A stretch of DNA of 6,626 nt. Source: Flavobacteriaceae bacterium (GTDB taxonomy: Bacteria; Bacteroidota; Bacteroidia; Flavobacteriales; Flavobacteriaceae). The position numbers and the translations under genes were made by a program. The DNA lies in the NCBI GenBank assembly GCA_030625995.1, contig DAOUPU010000143.1, positions 1-6,626 of the forward strand. Reading direction: 5' to 3'. Shown here in pieces: positions 1 through 5,883 of the stretch (position 1 is the first letter of the stretch; every line of letters starts with the position of its first letter). The notes under the pieces are model-generated. The model had not been told where the DNA came from, did not search any database, and saw only the letters and a program-made list of their open reading frames with translations.

Positions 1-2
1 TA

Positions 3-1328
3 AGAGGAGAAATAACGCTTCCCGGCGAAGCTAATTATGACGAAGCTCGTAAAGTATATAACGGAATGATCAATAAACGCCCGGGTATGTTGGTAAAATG
101 TGTTGATGTTGCCGATGTTATTAGCGCTGTAAATTTTGGAAGAGACAATAATTTATTAGTGGCCGTCAGAGGAGGAGGACATAACGGTGGAGGTCTTGGC
201 ATATGCGATGATGGTTTGGTTATTGACATGTCGGGGATTAAATTTATTCGCGTCGATGTCGCTTCAAAAACTGTGAGAGTAGGTGGTGGAAATGTTTGGG
301 GCGAAGTAGATCATGCAACCCATCCTTTTGGACTAGCAGTACCTGCAGGAATTATTTCAACAACTGGTGTTGGAGGGTTAACATTAGGTGGTGGAGTAGG
401 GCATTTATCCAGGAAATATGGATTAACAATCGATAATCTTTTGGAGGCTGATATGGTATTGGCTGATGGTTCCTTTGTTACCGTGAATGAAAACCAGAAT
501 AGTGACTTATTTTGGGCAATAAGAGGAGGGGGAGGTAATTTTGGCATTGTAACTTCGTTTAAATTTCAAGCACACGACGTAAAAACTGTTTTTGGAGGTC
601 CAACTCTGTGGCCCATAGAGCAGACGGAAGAAATAATGGAATGGTATCACGATTTCATTCATAATGCACCGGATGATCTAAATGGATTTGTGACTACCAT
701 GATCATACCTGGCCCACCTTTTCCGGAACATCTCCATAATAAACAATTTTGTGGAATAGTGTGGTGTTATGTTGGAGACTTGGATAAAGCATCTGAAGTG
801 TTCGCGCCAATCCTAGCAAAAAATCCGCTGTTTGCACATGTTGGCGAAATGCCATATCCGGCTATTCAAACATTGTTTGATGGTTTACTTCCTCCAGGGA
901 TGCAATGGTATTGGAGAGCAGACTTTTTTAATGATCTGGGAGCAGAACTTCGAGCGCAACATCTAAAATTCGGCTCTAGTATTCCTACACCACTTTCACA
1001 AATGCATATGTACCCTATAAGTGGTGCAGCTAGTAGAGTAGGTGAAACTGAGACGCCATGGGCTTATAGAGATGCCAATTATGCCGGCGTGATCGTTGGT
1101 GTTGATCCTGATCCTTCTAATGCGGATAAAATAACAAAATGGTGTAAAGATTATTGGGATGCATTACATCCTTACTCTTCTGGTGGCGCTTATTCAAACT
1201 TCATGATGGATGAAGGGCAGGAAAGAGTTAAAGCAAGTTATAAACACAATTATGATCGTTTGGTAAAAATTAAAAAGGAATACGATCCCAATAATTTTTT
1301 CAGAGTAAATCAAAATATTAAACCATAA
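3..1328 (+). CDS. FAD-dependent oxidoreductase, berberine-bridge (BBE) type, 5' end outside window
   Basis: The frame is open from the first bases of the window, and 21 residues before the first ATG (position 66) already read as family sequence (LPGEANYDEARKVYNGM), so that ATG is internal and the true start lies upstream. The 441 residues visible comprise a PCMH-type FAD-binding domain (about residues 1-170) with the RGGGHN motif, whose His60 is the expected 8-alpha-N-histidyl FAD attachment site. They continue with GGLTLGGGVG and the DNLLEADMVLADG block. A substrate domain follows, then a C-terminal BBE domain (about the last 45 residues, ending YDPNNFFRVNQNIKP). The second flavin-linking Cys of plant BBE and fungal glucooligosaccharide oxidase aligns with Ile118, so a single covalent link is inferred. 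Family members oxidise sugars, alcohols or alkaloids using O2 or another acceptor. The substrate here cannot be read from sequence. No signal peptide can be judged without the N-terminus. The gene converges on the next one with a 23-base gap. Confidence 0.95.
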   Translation, partial: RGEITLPGEANYDEARKVYNGMINKRPGMLVKCVDVADVISAVNFGRDNNLLVAVRGGGHNGGGLGICDDGLVIDMSGIKFIRVDVASKTVRVGGGNVWGEVDHATHPFGLAVPAGIISTTGVGGLTLGGGVGHLSRKYGLTIDNLLEADMVLADGSFVTVNENQNSDLFWAIRGGGGNFGIVTSFKFQAHDVKTVFGGPTLWPIEQTEEIMEWYHDFIHNAPDDLNGFVTTMIIPGPPFPEHLHNKQFCGIVWCYVGDLDKASEVFAPILAKNPLFAHVGEMPYPAIQTLFDGLLPPGMQWYWRADFFNDLGAELRAQHLKFGSSIPTPLSQMHMYPISGAASRVGETETPWAYRDANYAGVIVGVDPDPSNADKITKWCKDYWDALHPYSSGGAYSNFMMDEGQERVKASYKHNYDRLVKIKKEYDPNNFFRVNQNIKP

Positions 1329-1351
1329 ACTGAGTAAGCGATACTATATGA

Positions 1352-2047
1352 TTATAGGTCTATGAATTCCCAATGGAGTTTATCAAATAGGCCTATAACT
1401 TTTTCTTTGTCCTCAATTTTACAAACAGTAAAATCGTAGTTATTATTATAAATTAGTATAACCAGCCCTTTCTTCTTTATCAGGCTACTTACTCTAGTTA
1501 GATAGTCATATGTGTATTCATTTGTACTTGATCTGGGAGGATTTATTCCTTCTAAACATTTCAAGTTCATCAGTGCATTTTTCGCATCGCTACCATCCTC
1601 TCCGTAAGCCATTAAATTTAAGTAAGTTAGAATTTGAATGCTTGCCCATTGGAAATAAAGATACTCATCCCCAGTGTTAGTCCATTTTTCCAAGTAGGGA
1701 TTGGGTTCAAAATTAGGATCTTCAAATTTTATTTTAACACCCCAATTTTTTATTGTTTTTAATGAAAAATCTTTGTAGACATAGTCAAATTTTTGAGGAT
1801 TTGAAATTGCAAGCCATAACTTATTTGTAAAATTTAATTTTTGATTTTCGGAATATAGGTCATTTGCCAAAAGTTCAACCAATTCACTAAAAAGTTCTTT
1901 ATTGATACCAATTTCTTCAGTCTTAGGTAAAACCTTAGTATAATTTCGTAGTTTGCTTTTAAAATGAATTTCCGTGTAATCCTTTTTTTGGGCGACCAAT
2001 GAGGAACTCAAAAAAACAAAGCAAATTATTAGGAGGATATTTTTCAC
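1352..2047 (-). CDS. secreted protein of unknown function, paralog of the gene at 2175-2870
   Basis: The protein has 231 residues. Residues 1-20 (MKNILLIICFVFLSSSLVAQ) are a clear signal peptide with Gln at the expected cleavage junction, so export to the periplasm or beyond is inferred. I do not recognise the family. The mature part looks like one globular, mostly helical domain with no transmembrane segment. Blocks shared with the neighbouring paralog are WLAISNPQKFDYVYKDF (78-94), EPNPYLEKWT (114-123), YFQ (131-133), LMAYGED (145-151), KKGLV (192-196), and a C-terminal stretch ending in LF-K--WE-I. An ungapped end-to-end alignment gives 85 of 231 identical residues by my count. An intrinsic terminator separates it from the upstream paralog, so it probably has its own promoter in the 70-odd bases upstream of its start. 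No clear promoter was found there. The start is chosen because the signal peptide begins at it. Confidence 0.88.
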   Translation of the reverse strand: MKNILLIICFVFLSSSLVAQKKDYTEIHFKSKLRNYTKVLPKTEEIGINKELFSELVELLANDLYSENQKLNFTNKLWLAISNPQKFDYVYKDFSLKTIKNWGVKIKFEDPNFEPNPYLEKWTNTGDEYLYFQWASIQILTYLNLMAYGEDGSDAKNALMNLKCLEGINPPRSSTNEYTYDYLTRVSSLIKKKGLVILIYNNNYDFTVCKIEDKEKVIGLFDKLHWEFIDL

Positions 2048-2120
2048 TTTCTTAAATTAAATGGAATTTTGACATTAATTAATTAGAACGTAATTTACTA
2101 AGAATTATTTGATTTAAACA

Positions 2121-2151
2121 AAAAAATCTGCTTTGTGAAAAGCAGATTTTT
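2121..2151 (-). terminator. intrinsic terminator of the upstream paralog gene
   Basis: A 13-bp perfect stem (2122-2134 with 2139-2151, core TCTGCTTT/AAAGCAGA) closes a 4-base loop. Read on the minus strand it ends in a run of seven T. It begins 24 bases past the stop codon of the 2175-2870 gene and lies before the start of the 1352-2047 gene, so it separates the two paralogs transcriptionally. Confidence 0.85.
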
Positions 2152-2174
2152 ACCGAGGGGGCTTTAGAAGGGAA

Positions 2175-2870
2175 TTAAGGTTGAATTAATTCCCATTGAA
2201 ATTTTTCAAATAGTGTAGTCAATTTGTCTTTGTTTTCAATATTACACACTACGATATTGTAATAGCCTTTAGTTACAAGTGCAACCAAGCCCTTTTTTTC
2301 TAATTCAATGTTTACTGTTTCTATATATGAATACGCCCAGTCGTCATCCTTGGGATTCGACAATTTAAAATCTTTTGTGATTAATAATTCGTTAAATGAG
2401 GAAGCAACACTTTCTGCATCATCTCCATAAGTCATCAGCTCAAAGTACTCAAAGATTTTATTCAGAGCTAATTGAAAATAAGGATATTCGTTGTCACTTA
2501 CAGTCCAGTCCGTCAAATATGGGTTTGGCTCTAAAACAATTTCTCCTTTTGGATTTTTTGTATCCCAGGTTTTATTAGAGGAAATTGCAAAGTCTTTATA
2601 AACAAAATCAAATATTTTCGGGTTGGCTATTGCAAGCCAGGCCTTTTCTATAATTTCTTCTTGTTCTGATTTAGTATATATATCTTCGCCGAGTAGACCG
2701 ACTATATCCGCAAGCATTTGCTTTTCAATCCCCAATTCTGAAGTTCTAGGCTCCACATCTTTATACTCATAGATATAACTTTTAAACAAGATATCTGAAT
2801 AGTCAATCTGTCCAAAGGCTACAAAGTTTAAAGTTAAAAATGTTAGGATAGGGAGTAATTTTATTTTCAT
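2175..2870 (-). CDS. secreted protein of unknown function, paralog of the gene at 1352-2047
   Basis: The protein has 231 residues, exactly the length of its downstream neighbour, and aligns to it end to end without a gap (85 identities by my count, about 37%). Residues 1-21 (MKIKLLPILTFLTLNFVAFGQ) form a signal peptide ending Gly-Gln. The mature region is acidic, with the same conserved blocks: KAWLAIANPKIFDFVYKDF (76-94), EPNPYLTDWT (114-123), YFQ (131-133), LMTYGDD (145-151), EKKGLVALV (191-199), and VVCNIENKDK (207-216). The least conserved part is residues 151-190. The conserved aromatic and acidic positions suggest a folded domain, but I see no catalytic motif. It may act in the periplasm or as a secreted binding protein, which is speculation. 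The head-to-tail arrangement indicates an old tandem duplication. A terminator follows directly, and another hairpin-plus-T-run lies upstream, so it is probably transcribed alone. Confidence 0.88.
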   Translation of the reverse strand: MKIKLLPILTFLTLNFVAFGQIDYSDILFKSYIYEYKDVEPRTSELGIEKQMLADIVGLLGEDIYTKSEQEEIIEKAWLAIANPKIFDFVYKDFAISSNKTWDTKNPKGEIVLEPNPYLTDWTVSDNEYPYFQLALNKIFEYFELMTYGDDAESVASSFNELLITKDFKLSNPKDDDWAYSYIETVNIELEKKGLVALVTKGYYNIVVCNIENKDKLTTLFEKFQWELIQP

Positions 2871-2956
2871 ACATTAATTTTAGTTAAACTTCTATTTAAA
2901 TAATTTTTAAACATCATTTCTGTGAAATACACACATTAATGACTGAAATTAATACC

Positions 2957-2983
2957 AAAAAAAATTGAATTAAGGGGATTCAA
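2957..2983 (-). terminator. probable minus-strand intrinsic terminator
   Basis: Read on the minus strand, TTGAAT and ATTCAA form a 6-bp stem around a 7-base loop, followed directly by eight T. The stem is short and AT-rich, so the call is moderate. It would end transcripts coming from the decayed gene at 3075-3300 and insulate the 2175-2870 gene. Confidence 0.5.
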
Positions 2984-3036
2984 CTATTTCATAGAGGTGC
3001 AATATACGAAAAATAATTAAATTAGCAAATTTTAAA

Positions 3037-3063
3037 CCAACTAAATGAAAGGTCGTTAGTTGG
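3037..3063 (-). terminator. hairpin just downstream of the decayed gene end; possible weak terminator
   Basis: CCAACTAA (3037-3044) and TTAGTTGG (3056-3063) form a perfect 8-bp stem with an 11-base loop. On the minus strand it starts 11 bases after the stop codon of the remnant at 3075-3179 and is followed by TTTAAAATTT rather than a clean T-run. Its position fits a 3'-end hairpin, but termination activity is uncertain. Confidence 0.35.
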
Positions 3064-3074
3064 TGTTGAGAGGG

Positions 3075-3179
3075 TTAATCACTAAGTAAAACAGACATAA
3101 ACAGCATGCTTAAGTCCACTCCTTCCACTAAACCATAAATGGGAGCTAAAATTCCTGCTCTATTAGGGACTGATATTTC
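3075..3179 (-). pseudogene. decayed 3' end of a gene, copy 1 (related to 5740-5844)
   Basis: Read on the minus strand this gives 34 codons plus a TAA stop, containing SVPNRAGILAPIYGL and ending MSVLLSD. It matches the segment at 5740-5844 over the full 105 bases with no gap: 26 differences by my count, falling 9, 3 and 14 at codon positions one, two and three. That pattern, the synonymous changes and the shared stop position show descent from a coding sequence read in this frame. No start codon or upstream body of the gene is present in frame; a stop lies four codons upstream. The closing pattern G-x-x-[IL]-x-M-x-x-x-x-V-x-x resembles the last strands of some TonB-type C-terminal domains, but this is only a weak impression. 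The 3'-end hairpin next to it fits the end of a former gene. Confidence 0.5.
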
Positions 3180-3207
3180 TAATAAATATCATTTGAACCT
3201 AAATTAT

Positions 3208-3297
3208 TCAGTATTTCCAATAAAAGACATGAATTAAATCTATTTGCATATCATCGGGGTCGTCAAAGAACTTGATAGCATATAGAAGGCTATTGCC
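3208..3297 (-). pseudogene. possible further fragment of the decayed gene
   Basis: The minus strand holds 29 open codons between two stops, reading AIKFFDDPDDMQIDLIHVFY near the end. It has no ATG near its upstream stop and an amino-acid composition that looks protein-like (paired aromatics and an acidic cluster). It ends 28 bases before the remnant at 3075-3179 and is in a different frame, so it could be the frameshifted upstream part of the same lost gene. It is short enough to be a chance open frame, and I do not recognise the sequence. Confidence 0.22.
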
Positions 3298-3369
3298 TTA
3301 TATAAAAGCTTAAATATTTTATAATCACCAGTTTATCTAACTGTTCTGTAATAATAGGAAAATGTGTTT

Positions 3370-3440
3370 TGACTCATGAAGTACAAGAAGTACTGCGTTT
3401 TTTTGATATTGCCAGTAAAGGTTCGAATCCTTATGGGTCA
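3370..3440 (+). pseudogene. degenerate tRNA-like element
   Basis: The ends TGACTCA (3370-3376) and TGGGTCA (3434-3440) pair over 7 bp with one G-U, like an acceptor stem. Just inside the 3' side, GG-TTCGAAT-CC is a classic T-arm, with the conserved TTCGAAT loop and four paired bases on the stem. T at tRNA position 8 is kept. The total span of 71 bases is close to tRNA size. The D region is abnormal: a 5-bp AGTAC/GTACT hairpin with a 5-base loop lacking the GG pair. No proper 5-bp anticodon stem with a 7-base loop forms around the T-rich centre, so no anticodon can be assigned. A terminator starts two bases after it. It could be a tRNA pseudogene, a tRNA-mimicking small RNA, or the 3' end of a tRNA left by a past integration event. 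Confidence 0.5.
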
Positions 3441-3442
3441 TT

Positions 3443-3474
3443 AAAGAGTTCTCTATTTATAGGGAACTTTTTTT
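3443..3474 (+). terminator. strong intrinsic terminator after the tRNA-like element
   Basis: AAAGAGTTCTCTAT (3443-3456) pairs with 3459-3472 over up to 14 bp including two G-U pairs; the innermost pairs must open to form the loop. Seven T follow the GAAC arm (3468-3474). On the minus strand there is no comparable T-run, so it serves plus-strand transcription, most simply that of the tRNA-like element immediately upstream. Confidence 0.83.
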
Positions 3475-3624
3475 GTTTTGACTGCACATTAATTTCACAA
3501 ATTGAGCATAGTTCCCTTATCCATATGGAAAGCAATTAATTAGAAACAATAGCGTAACTAAACATTTTTGGATGATAAGAACTGTTTAAATATAGATTAG
3601 TCAAATAAATTGCTGTTTTTATAT

Positions 3625-3632
3625 TACTTTTG
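3625..3632 (+). promoter_or_regulatory. candidate -7 element of the lipoprotein gene promoter
   Basis: TACTTTTG is an exact match to the Bacteroidota -7 consensus TAnnTTTG. It would start transcription near 3639 and give a leader of roughly 33 bases before the ATG at 3672. No good TTG-type -33 element is seen at the usual spacing, so the call rests on the -7 match and its position. Confidence 0.4.
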
Positions 3633-3671
3633 ACAGGACTACGTAATCTAAATTTTAAATAAAGAATAATT

Positions 3672-4160
3672 ATGAAAAACATGTTTGTAAAAGGAATAGC
3701 ATTTGGTTATCTATTTTTATTGATGGCTTCTTGTAATATTAATAAGGAAAAATCAACACCTGTATTGATAGATAAAGAGCAAATAAAAAAAGAAATTCAA
3801 GCCAGGGAAAATGAATTTGCGGAAATATATAATACCGGAGAATTGAAAAAAATTGGATATTATGCGGATGACGCCATTACTTTTTATCAAAACATGGCTC
3901 CCCTTACAAGTATAGCTGAACGATGGGAATTTTTGGGATCTGATTTGAATTCAAATTCTAATAAGATCTCATTCAAAACTAATGAAATATTTGCATCAAA
4001 GGATGGCATTCAAGTGTTGGAAATAGGTGCTTATTCGGTAGTTGATTCTACTAATACTATTATAAGTACAGGAAATTATATGAGTCTATTTGAAAAAAGA
4101 AATGGCCAATATGTGTGCCTAAGAGATATGAGTGCTTCTGATATGCCTTTTGATGAATAG
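3672..4160 (+). CDS. lipoprotein with SnoaL/DUF4440-like (NTF2-fold) domain
   Basis: The protein has 162 residues. The N-terminus is a lipoprotein signal: Lys-containing start, hydrophobic run, and LLMASC with the lipidation Cys at residue 21. The mature protein is expected to be membrane-anchored. From about residue 37 it follows the DUF4440/SnoaL-like pattern: an N-terminal helix (KEIQARENEFAEIYNTGEL), YYADDAITFYQNMAPL as the Y-x-x-D-A signature, and a closing sheet TGNYMSLFEKRNG-YVCLRDM with the common SD-P ending. This fold usually makes a small alpha+beta barrel that binds or turns over small ligands. Many flavobacterial lipoprotein members have no known function, and none is proposed here. 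It starts at 3672 because the signal peptide begins there; the leader AAAGAATAATT has no clear Shine-Dalgarno, as is normal in this group. It stands alone on the plus strand and converges on the next gene. Confidence 0.88.
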   Translation: MKNMFVKGIAFGYLFLLMASCNINKEKSTPVLIDKEQIKKEIQARENEFAEIYNTGELKKIGYYADDAITFYQNMAPLTSIAERWEFLGSDLNSNSNKISFKTNEIFASKDGIQVLEIGAYSVVDSTNTIISTGNYMSLFEKRNGQYVCLRDMSASDMPFDE

Positions 4161-4173
4161 ATGTAAAAAATCA

Positions 4174-4214
4174 AAAAAAAAGAGGCTATTCAAAATGAAT
4201 AGCCTCTTTTTTTT
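4174..4214. terminator. symmetric terminator shared by two convergent genes
   Basis: GAGGCTATTC (4182-4191) and GAATAGCCTC (4197-4206) form a perfect 10-bp stem with a 5-base loop, flanked by eight A on the left and eight T on the right. It therefore ends in a T-run on both strands. It lies 13 bases after the lipoprotein stop and 23 bases after the stop of the minus-strand gene at 4238-5356. Confidence 0.94.
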
Positions 4215-4237
4215 ATAGGATTTAGTACAAAAAAAAC

Positions 4238-5356
4238 TTATCGTCTTCTACCTCCGCCCCCTCCGCGCGAACGGCTTGCGCCCGAAGAGCGTGATGGTGA
4301 CGATGATCTCGATGTGGAAGACCTATTTGATGACGATCTTGTTGCCTGTGATGTTGATGGCCTGCTAGACGGCGACGTTGAGGCTCTGTTAGACGCTGAG
4401 GCTCTATTAGATGAAGAGGCTCTATTAGATGGAGAGGCTCCACTTTTGGTTCGCCCTGATGAGGTTGTAGGTTTTGTTGAAGCCCTGTTGGAAGCTGAAG
4501 CACCTGATCCGCGACCAGCTTGCGATGTTGATGGGCGTGAACCTCCTTTACCAGCCGTGTTGAAATTTCCTTTATTGATATTGTTATTAACACGGTTAGA
4601 GGTATTTCTATTGTTTCTATTGTAATTGTTGATCGAGTTACGATTATGAACATGAATGTTGACAGATCTACGACCACCACGAAAATGACTATGACGATGC
4701 CAATGATTATGCCTATAAACGCCAATTACAATTACTGGTACGGGTCTCCACCAAAATGGTGGATGTCCAAAATGATAAATTGGATAATAAGGTACATACA
4801 CGGGTGAATATACATATTGAACTATAGGTGTTGCTTCAACCACAATTACCTCTGTTGTTGCTGCTACATTTACAGTAACCGGGTCATCACCTACATATGC
4901 AGGGTTCGCCGTAACTGATTCTGTGGGCTGGGAAAGGGGCTCAACAACATAATCTTTACCATATAAAGCCTCATCGCCTATGATCTGCATTATAACTTTA
5001 CCTGACGCATCTTTTGATACCGAGATAACAGCAACATCCTGCGTTTCTTTTTCACTTACTGGATCCTGTAGGATAAACAAGAAATTATCTCCGTCTTTTT
5101 CGGTTACAACTTTAATAAAATCAGCATTACCATCATCATTTAGATCTAAATTGACAATTCCTGTTTTTTCCTCGTTCAACGATTTTTCAAAATCTTCAAT
5201 TGTCTTTGACTTTTGAAAAAGGTCCAATACGGCGTAAAGATCCAAGTTATCCCCAGGCAGGCCTAGCAATGGTTCGTCATTCTCTGTTTGAGAAAAAGAA
5301 GAAAAGCTAATTATACTCATCGCTAGTAGTATAATTGATAAATATCTAGTTTTCAT
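4238..5356 (-). CDS. secreted protein with EF-hand-like loop, His/Asn-rich middle and repetitive Ser/Arg/Gly tail
   Basis: The protein has 372 residues from the ATG at 5356, chosen because a textbook signal peptide (MKTRYLSIILLAMSIISFSS, ending FSQ) starts there; a longer frame from 5467 would bury it. Residues 24-142 form a compact domain with DLNDDGNAD (71-79), matching the D-x-N-x-D-G-x-x-D calcium-loop pattern of dockerin/EF-hand-like sequences, and IGDEALYGKDYVVEP (126-140). Residues 143-178 are a Val/Thr-rich linker. Residues 181-213 are rich in Tyr, Pro and Trp. Residues 214-265 are rich in His, Asn and Arg, and could bind metal. Residues 270-372 are a strongly basic, low-complexity Ser/Arg/Ala/Gly tail with repeated SNRAS and SRPSTSQA units, ending GGGGGRRR. 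I do not know its function; an envelope or surface role is inferred from export and composition. It ends at the shared convergent terminator. Confidence 0.86.
   Translation of the reverse strand: MKTRYLSIILLAMSIISFSSFSQTENDEPLLGLPGDNLDLYAVLDLFQKSKTIEDFEKSLNEEKTGIVNLDLNDDGNADFIKVVTEKDGDNFLFILQDPVSEKETQDVAVISVSKDASGKVIMQIIGDEALYGKDYVVEPLSQPTESVTANPAYVGDDPVTVNVAATTEVIVVEATPIVQYVYSPVYVPYYPIYHFGHPPFWWRPVPVIVIGVYRHNHWHRHSHFRGGRRSVNIHVHNRNSINNYNRNNRNTSNRVNNNINKGNFNTAGKGGSRPSTSQAGRGSGASASNRASTKPTTSSGRTKSGASPSNRASSSNRASASNRASTSPSSRPSTSQATRSSSNRSSTSRSSSPSRSSGASRSRGGGGGRRR
4380..4440 (-). repeat. 18-bp tandem repeat coding for a six-residue unit
   Basis: Three consecutive units (4380-4397, 4398-4415, 4416-4433) and the first 7 bases of a fourth begin GAGGCTCT on the plus strand. 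On the coding strand they encode repeated SNRAS plus one variable residue, around residues 307-326 of the secreted protein. A similar SNRAS occurs at 289-293. Such an array can change length by slippage or recombination in units of six residues without breaking the frame. Confidence 0.8.
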
Positions 5357-5486
5357 AATATAATTTTTGATTTTCTCCCGATAGAAACCGGAGTATGAAA
5401 TTTTGTTATGGTATGAATTTTGAGTAGGTCCTATTAATTGCAGACTTTTAAACAAACAAAAATTCAAAATGATTTTTCTATTATAA

Positions 5487-5494
5487 CAAAGATA
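5487..5494 (-). promoter_or_regulatory. candidate -7 element for the His/Arg-rich protein gene
   Basis: On the minus strand this reads TATCTTTG, an exact match to TAnnTTTG. Transcription would begin near 5480, giving a leader of about 124 bases before the ATG at 5356. No matching -33 element is evident, so this is a candidate only. Confidence 0.3.
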
Positions 5495-5680
5495 TGAGAT
5501 TTTACATTATAATTCCATTATTGGAGATACGAATGTATGATCTAATTTTTTAGATTAGGCCACTTTGATGTCAATATTTGGTGTTTGTTGTTTTGTTTTT
5601 TTCTGTTCTCCATGTTTGGTTATGTTTCGATTCGAGGAATCTTCGAAATCATCAGTAAGGATACTTATGGCTATTTGAAG

Positions 5681-5709
5681 AAAAAAAGAACTATTAATTG
5701 CCTAGTTCT
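5681..5709 (-). terminator. minus-strand intrinsic terminator
   Basis: AGAACTA (5687-5693) and TAGTTCT (5703-5709) form a perfect 7-bp stem with a 9-base loop. Read on the minus strand, the stem ends in a run of seven T. It lies 30 bases beyond the stop of the remnant at 5740-5844 and would end transcripts from the hydrolase gene to its right. Confidence 0.72.
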
Positions 5710-5739
5710 CGTAAAAAGTAAACTTTCAAAGGCTAAAAT

Positions 5740-5844
5740 CTAATCACTGAACACAACAGGAATAACCAGCATGGTTATTTCCTCTCCCTCCTCTAAACCA
5801 TCAATAGGGGTCAAAATTCCGGTTCTATTGGGTATAGACATTTC
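5740..5844 (-). pseudogene. decayed 3' end of a gene, copy 2 (related to 3075-3179)
   Basis: On the minus strand this reads 34 codons and a TAG stop, with SIPNRTGILTPIDGLEEGEE followed by a strand-like end (MLVIPVVFSD). It pairs without gaps with copy 1: 19 of 34 residues identical by my count and most base changes at third positions. The reading frame is open back to the TAA of the hydrolase gene (5884-5886), with which it is in phase, so the hydrolase frame followed by 47 more codons reaches this stop. An ATG at 5839-5841 could start a 33-residue peptide, but copy 1 has ATA there, which argues against a conserved start. Its own terminator lies just beyond. Best reading: the surviving 3' end of a lost gene abutting the hydrolase gene. 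Readthrough or a small real peptide are less likely alternatives. Confidence 0.5.
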
Positions 5845-5883
5845 TGTACACCTTCTGTATCCCTTTCTATTACGGGTTTTTAA

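Larger units (their letters stand above)
2871..3671. other. 801-base intergenic stretch holding gene remnants and structured elements
   Basis: No intact protein gene is visible on either strand. From left to right it contains the A/T-rich leader of the 2175-2870 gene, a minus-strand hairpin with T-run (2957-2983), a second hairpin (3037-3063), a decayed gene end (3075-3179) with a possible further coding scrap (3208-3297), a tRNA-like element (3370-3440), a plus-strand terminator (3443-3474) and the promoter region of the lipoprotein gene (from about 3600). I see nothing recognisable in 3301-3369 or 3475-3600. Confidence 0.7.
5357..5739. other. intergenic stretch upstream of the His/Arg-rich protein gene
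   Basis: No gene is visible. It contains the minus-strand leader of the 4238-5356 gene, a short imperfect hairpin at 5376-5395 (CTCC/GGAG arms) within that leader, a candidate -7 element (5487-5494), a T/G-rich tract (about 5580-5605), an imperfect dyad at 5631-5647 (TTCGA/TCGAA), and a minus-strand terminator at 5681-5709. The dyads other than the terminator have no assigned role. Confidence 0.6.

Noticed and set aside
1344..1357. Small hairpin CTATA/TATAG between the convergent oxidoreductase and paralog genes
   Set aside because: Only 5 A/T-rich base pairs with no T-run on either strand; too weak to call a terminator.
2074..2079. TTGACA on the plus strand upstream of the 1352-2047 gene
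   Set aside because: It faces away from that minus-strand gene, has no plus-strand gene to serve, and TTGACA is not the usual promoter element in this phylum.
4222..4725. Open frames on both strands over the repetitive tail of the 4238-5356 gene (minus 4222-4725, plus 4314-4625)
   Set aside because: They overlap a gene with a clear signal peptide and ordered domain layout. Their odd composition (His/Gln-rich, or Leu/Asp/Glu-rich) is a by-product of the low-complexity repeats read in other frames.
5357..5467. N-terminal extension of the His/Arg-rich protein by 37 residues, starting at 5467
   Set aside because: The extension is not signal-like and would place a textbook signal peptide internally; the ATG at 5356 is the sensible start.
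5631..5647. TTCGA-(7)-TCGAA dyad in the intergenic stretch
   Set aside because: Short and imperfect beyond five pairs, with no T-run and no link to a start site; could be a chance palindrome.
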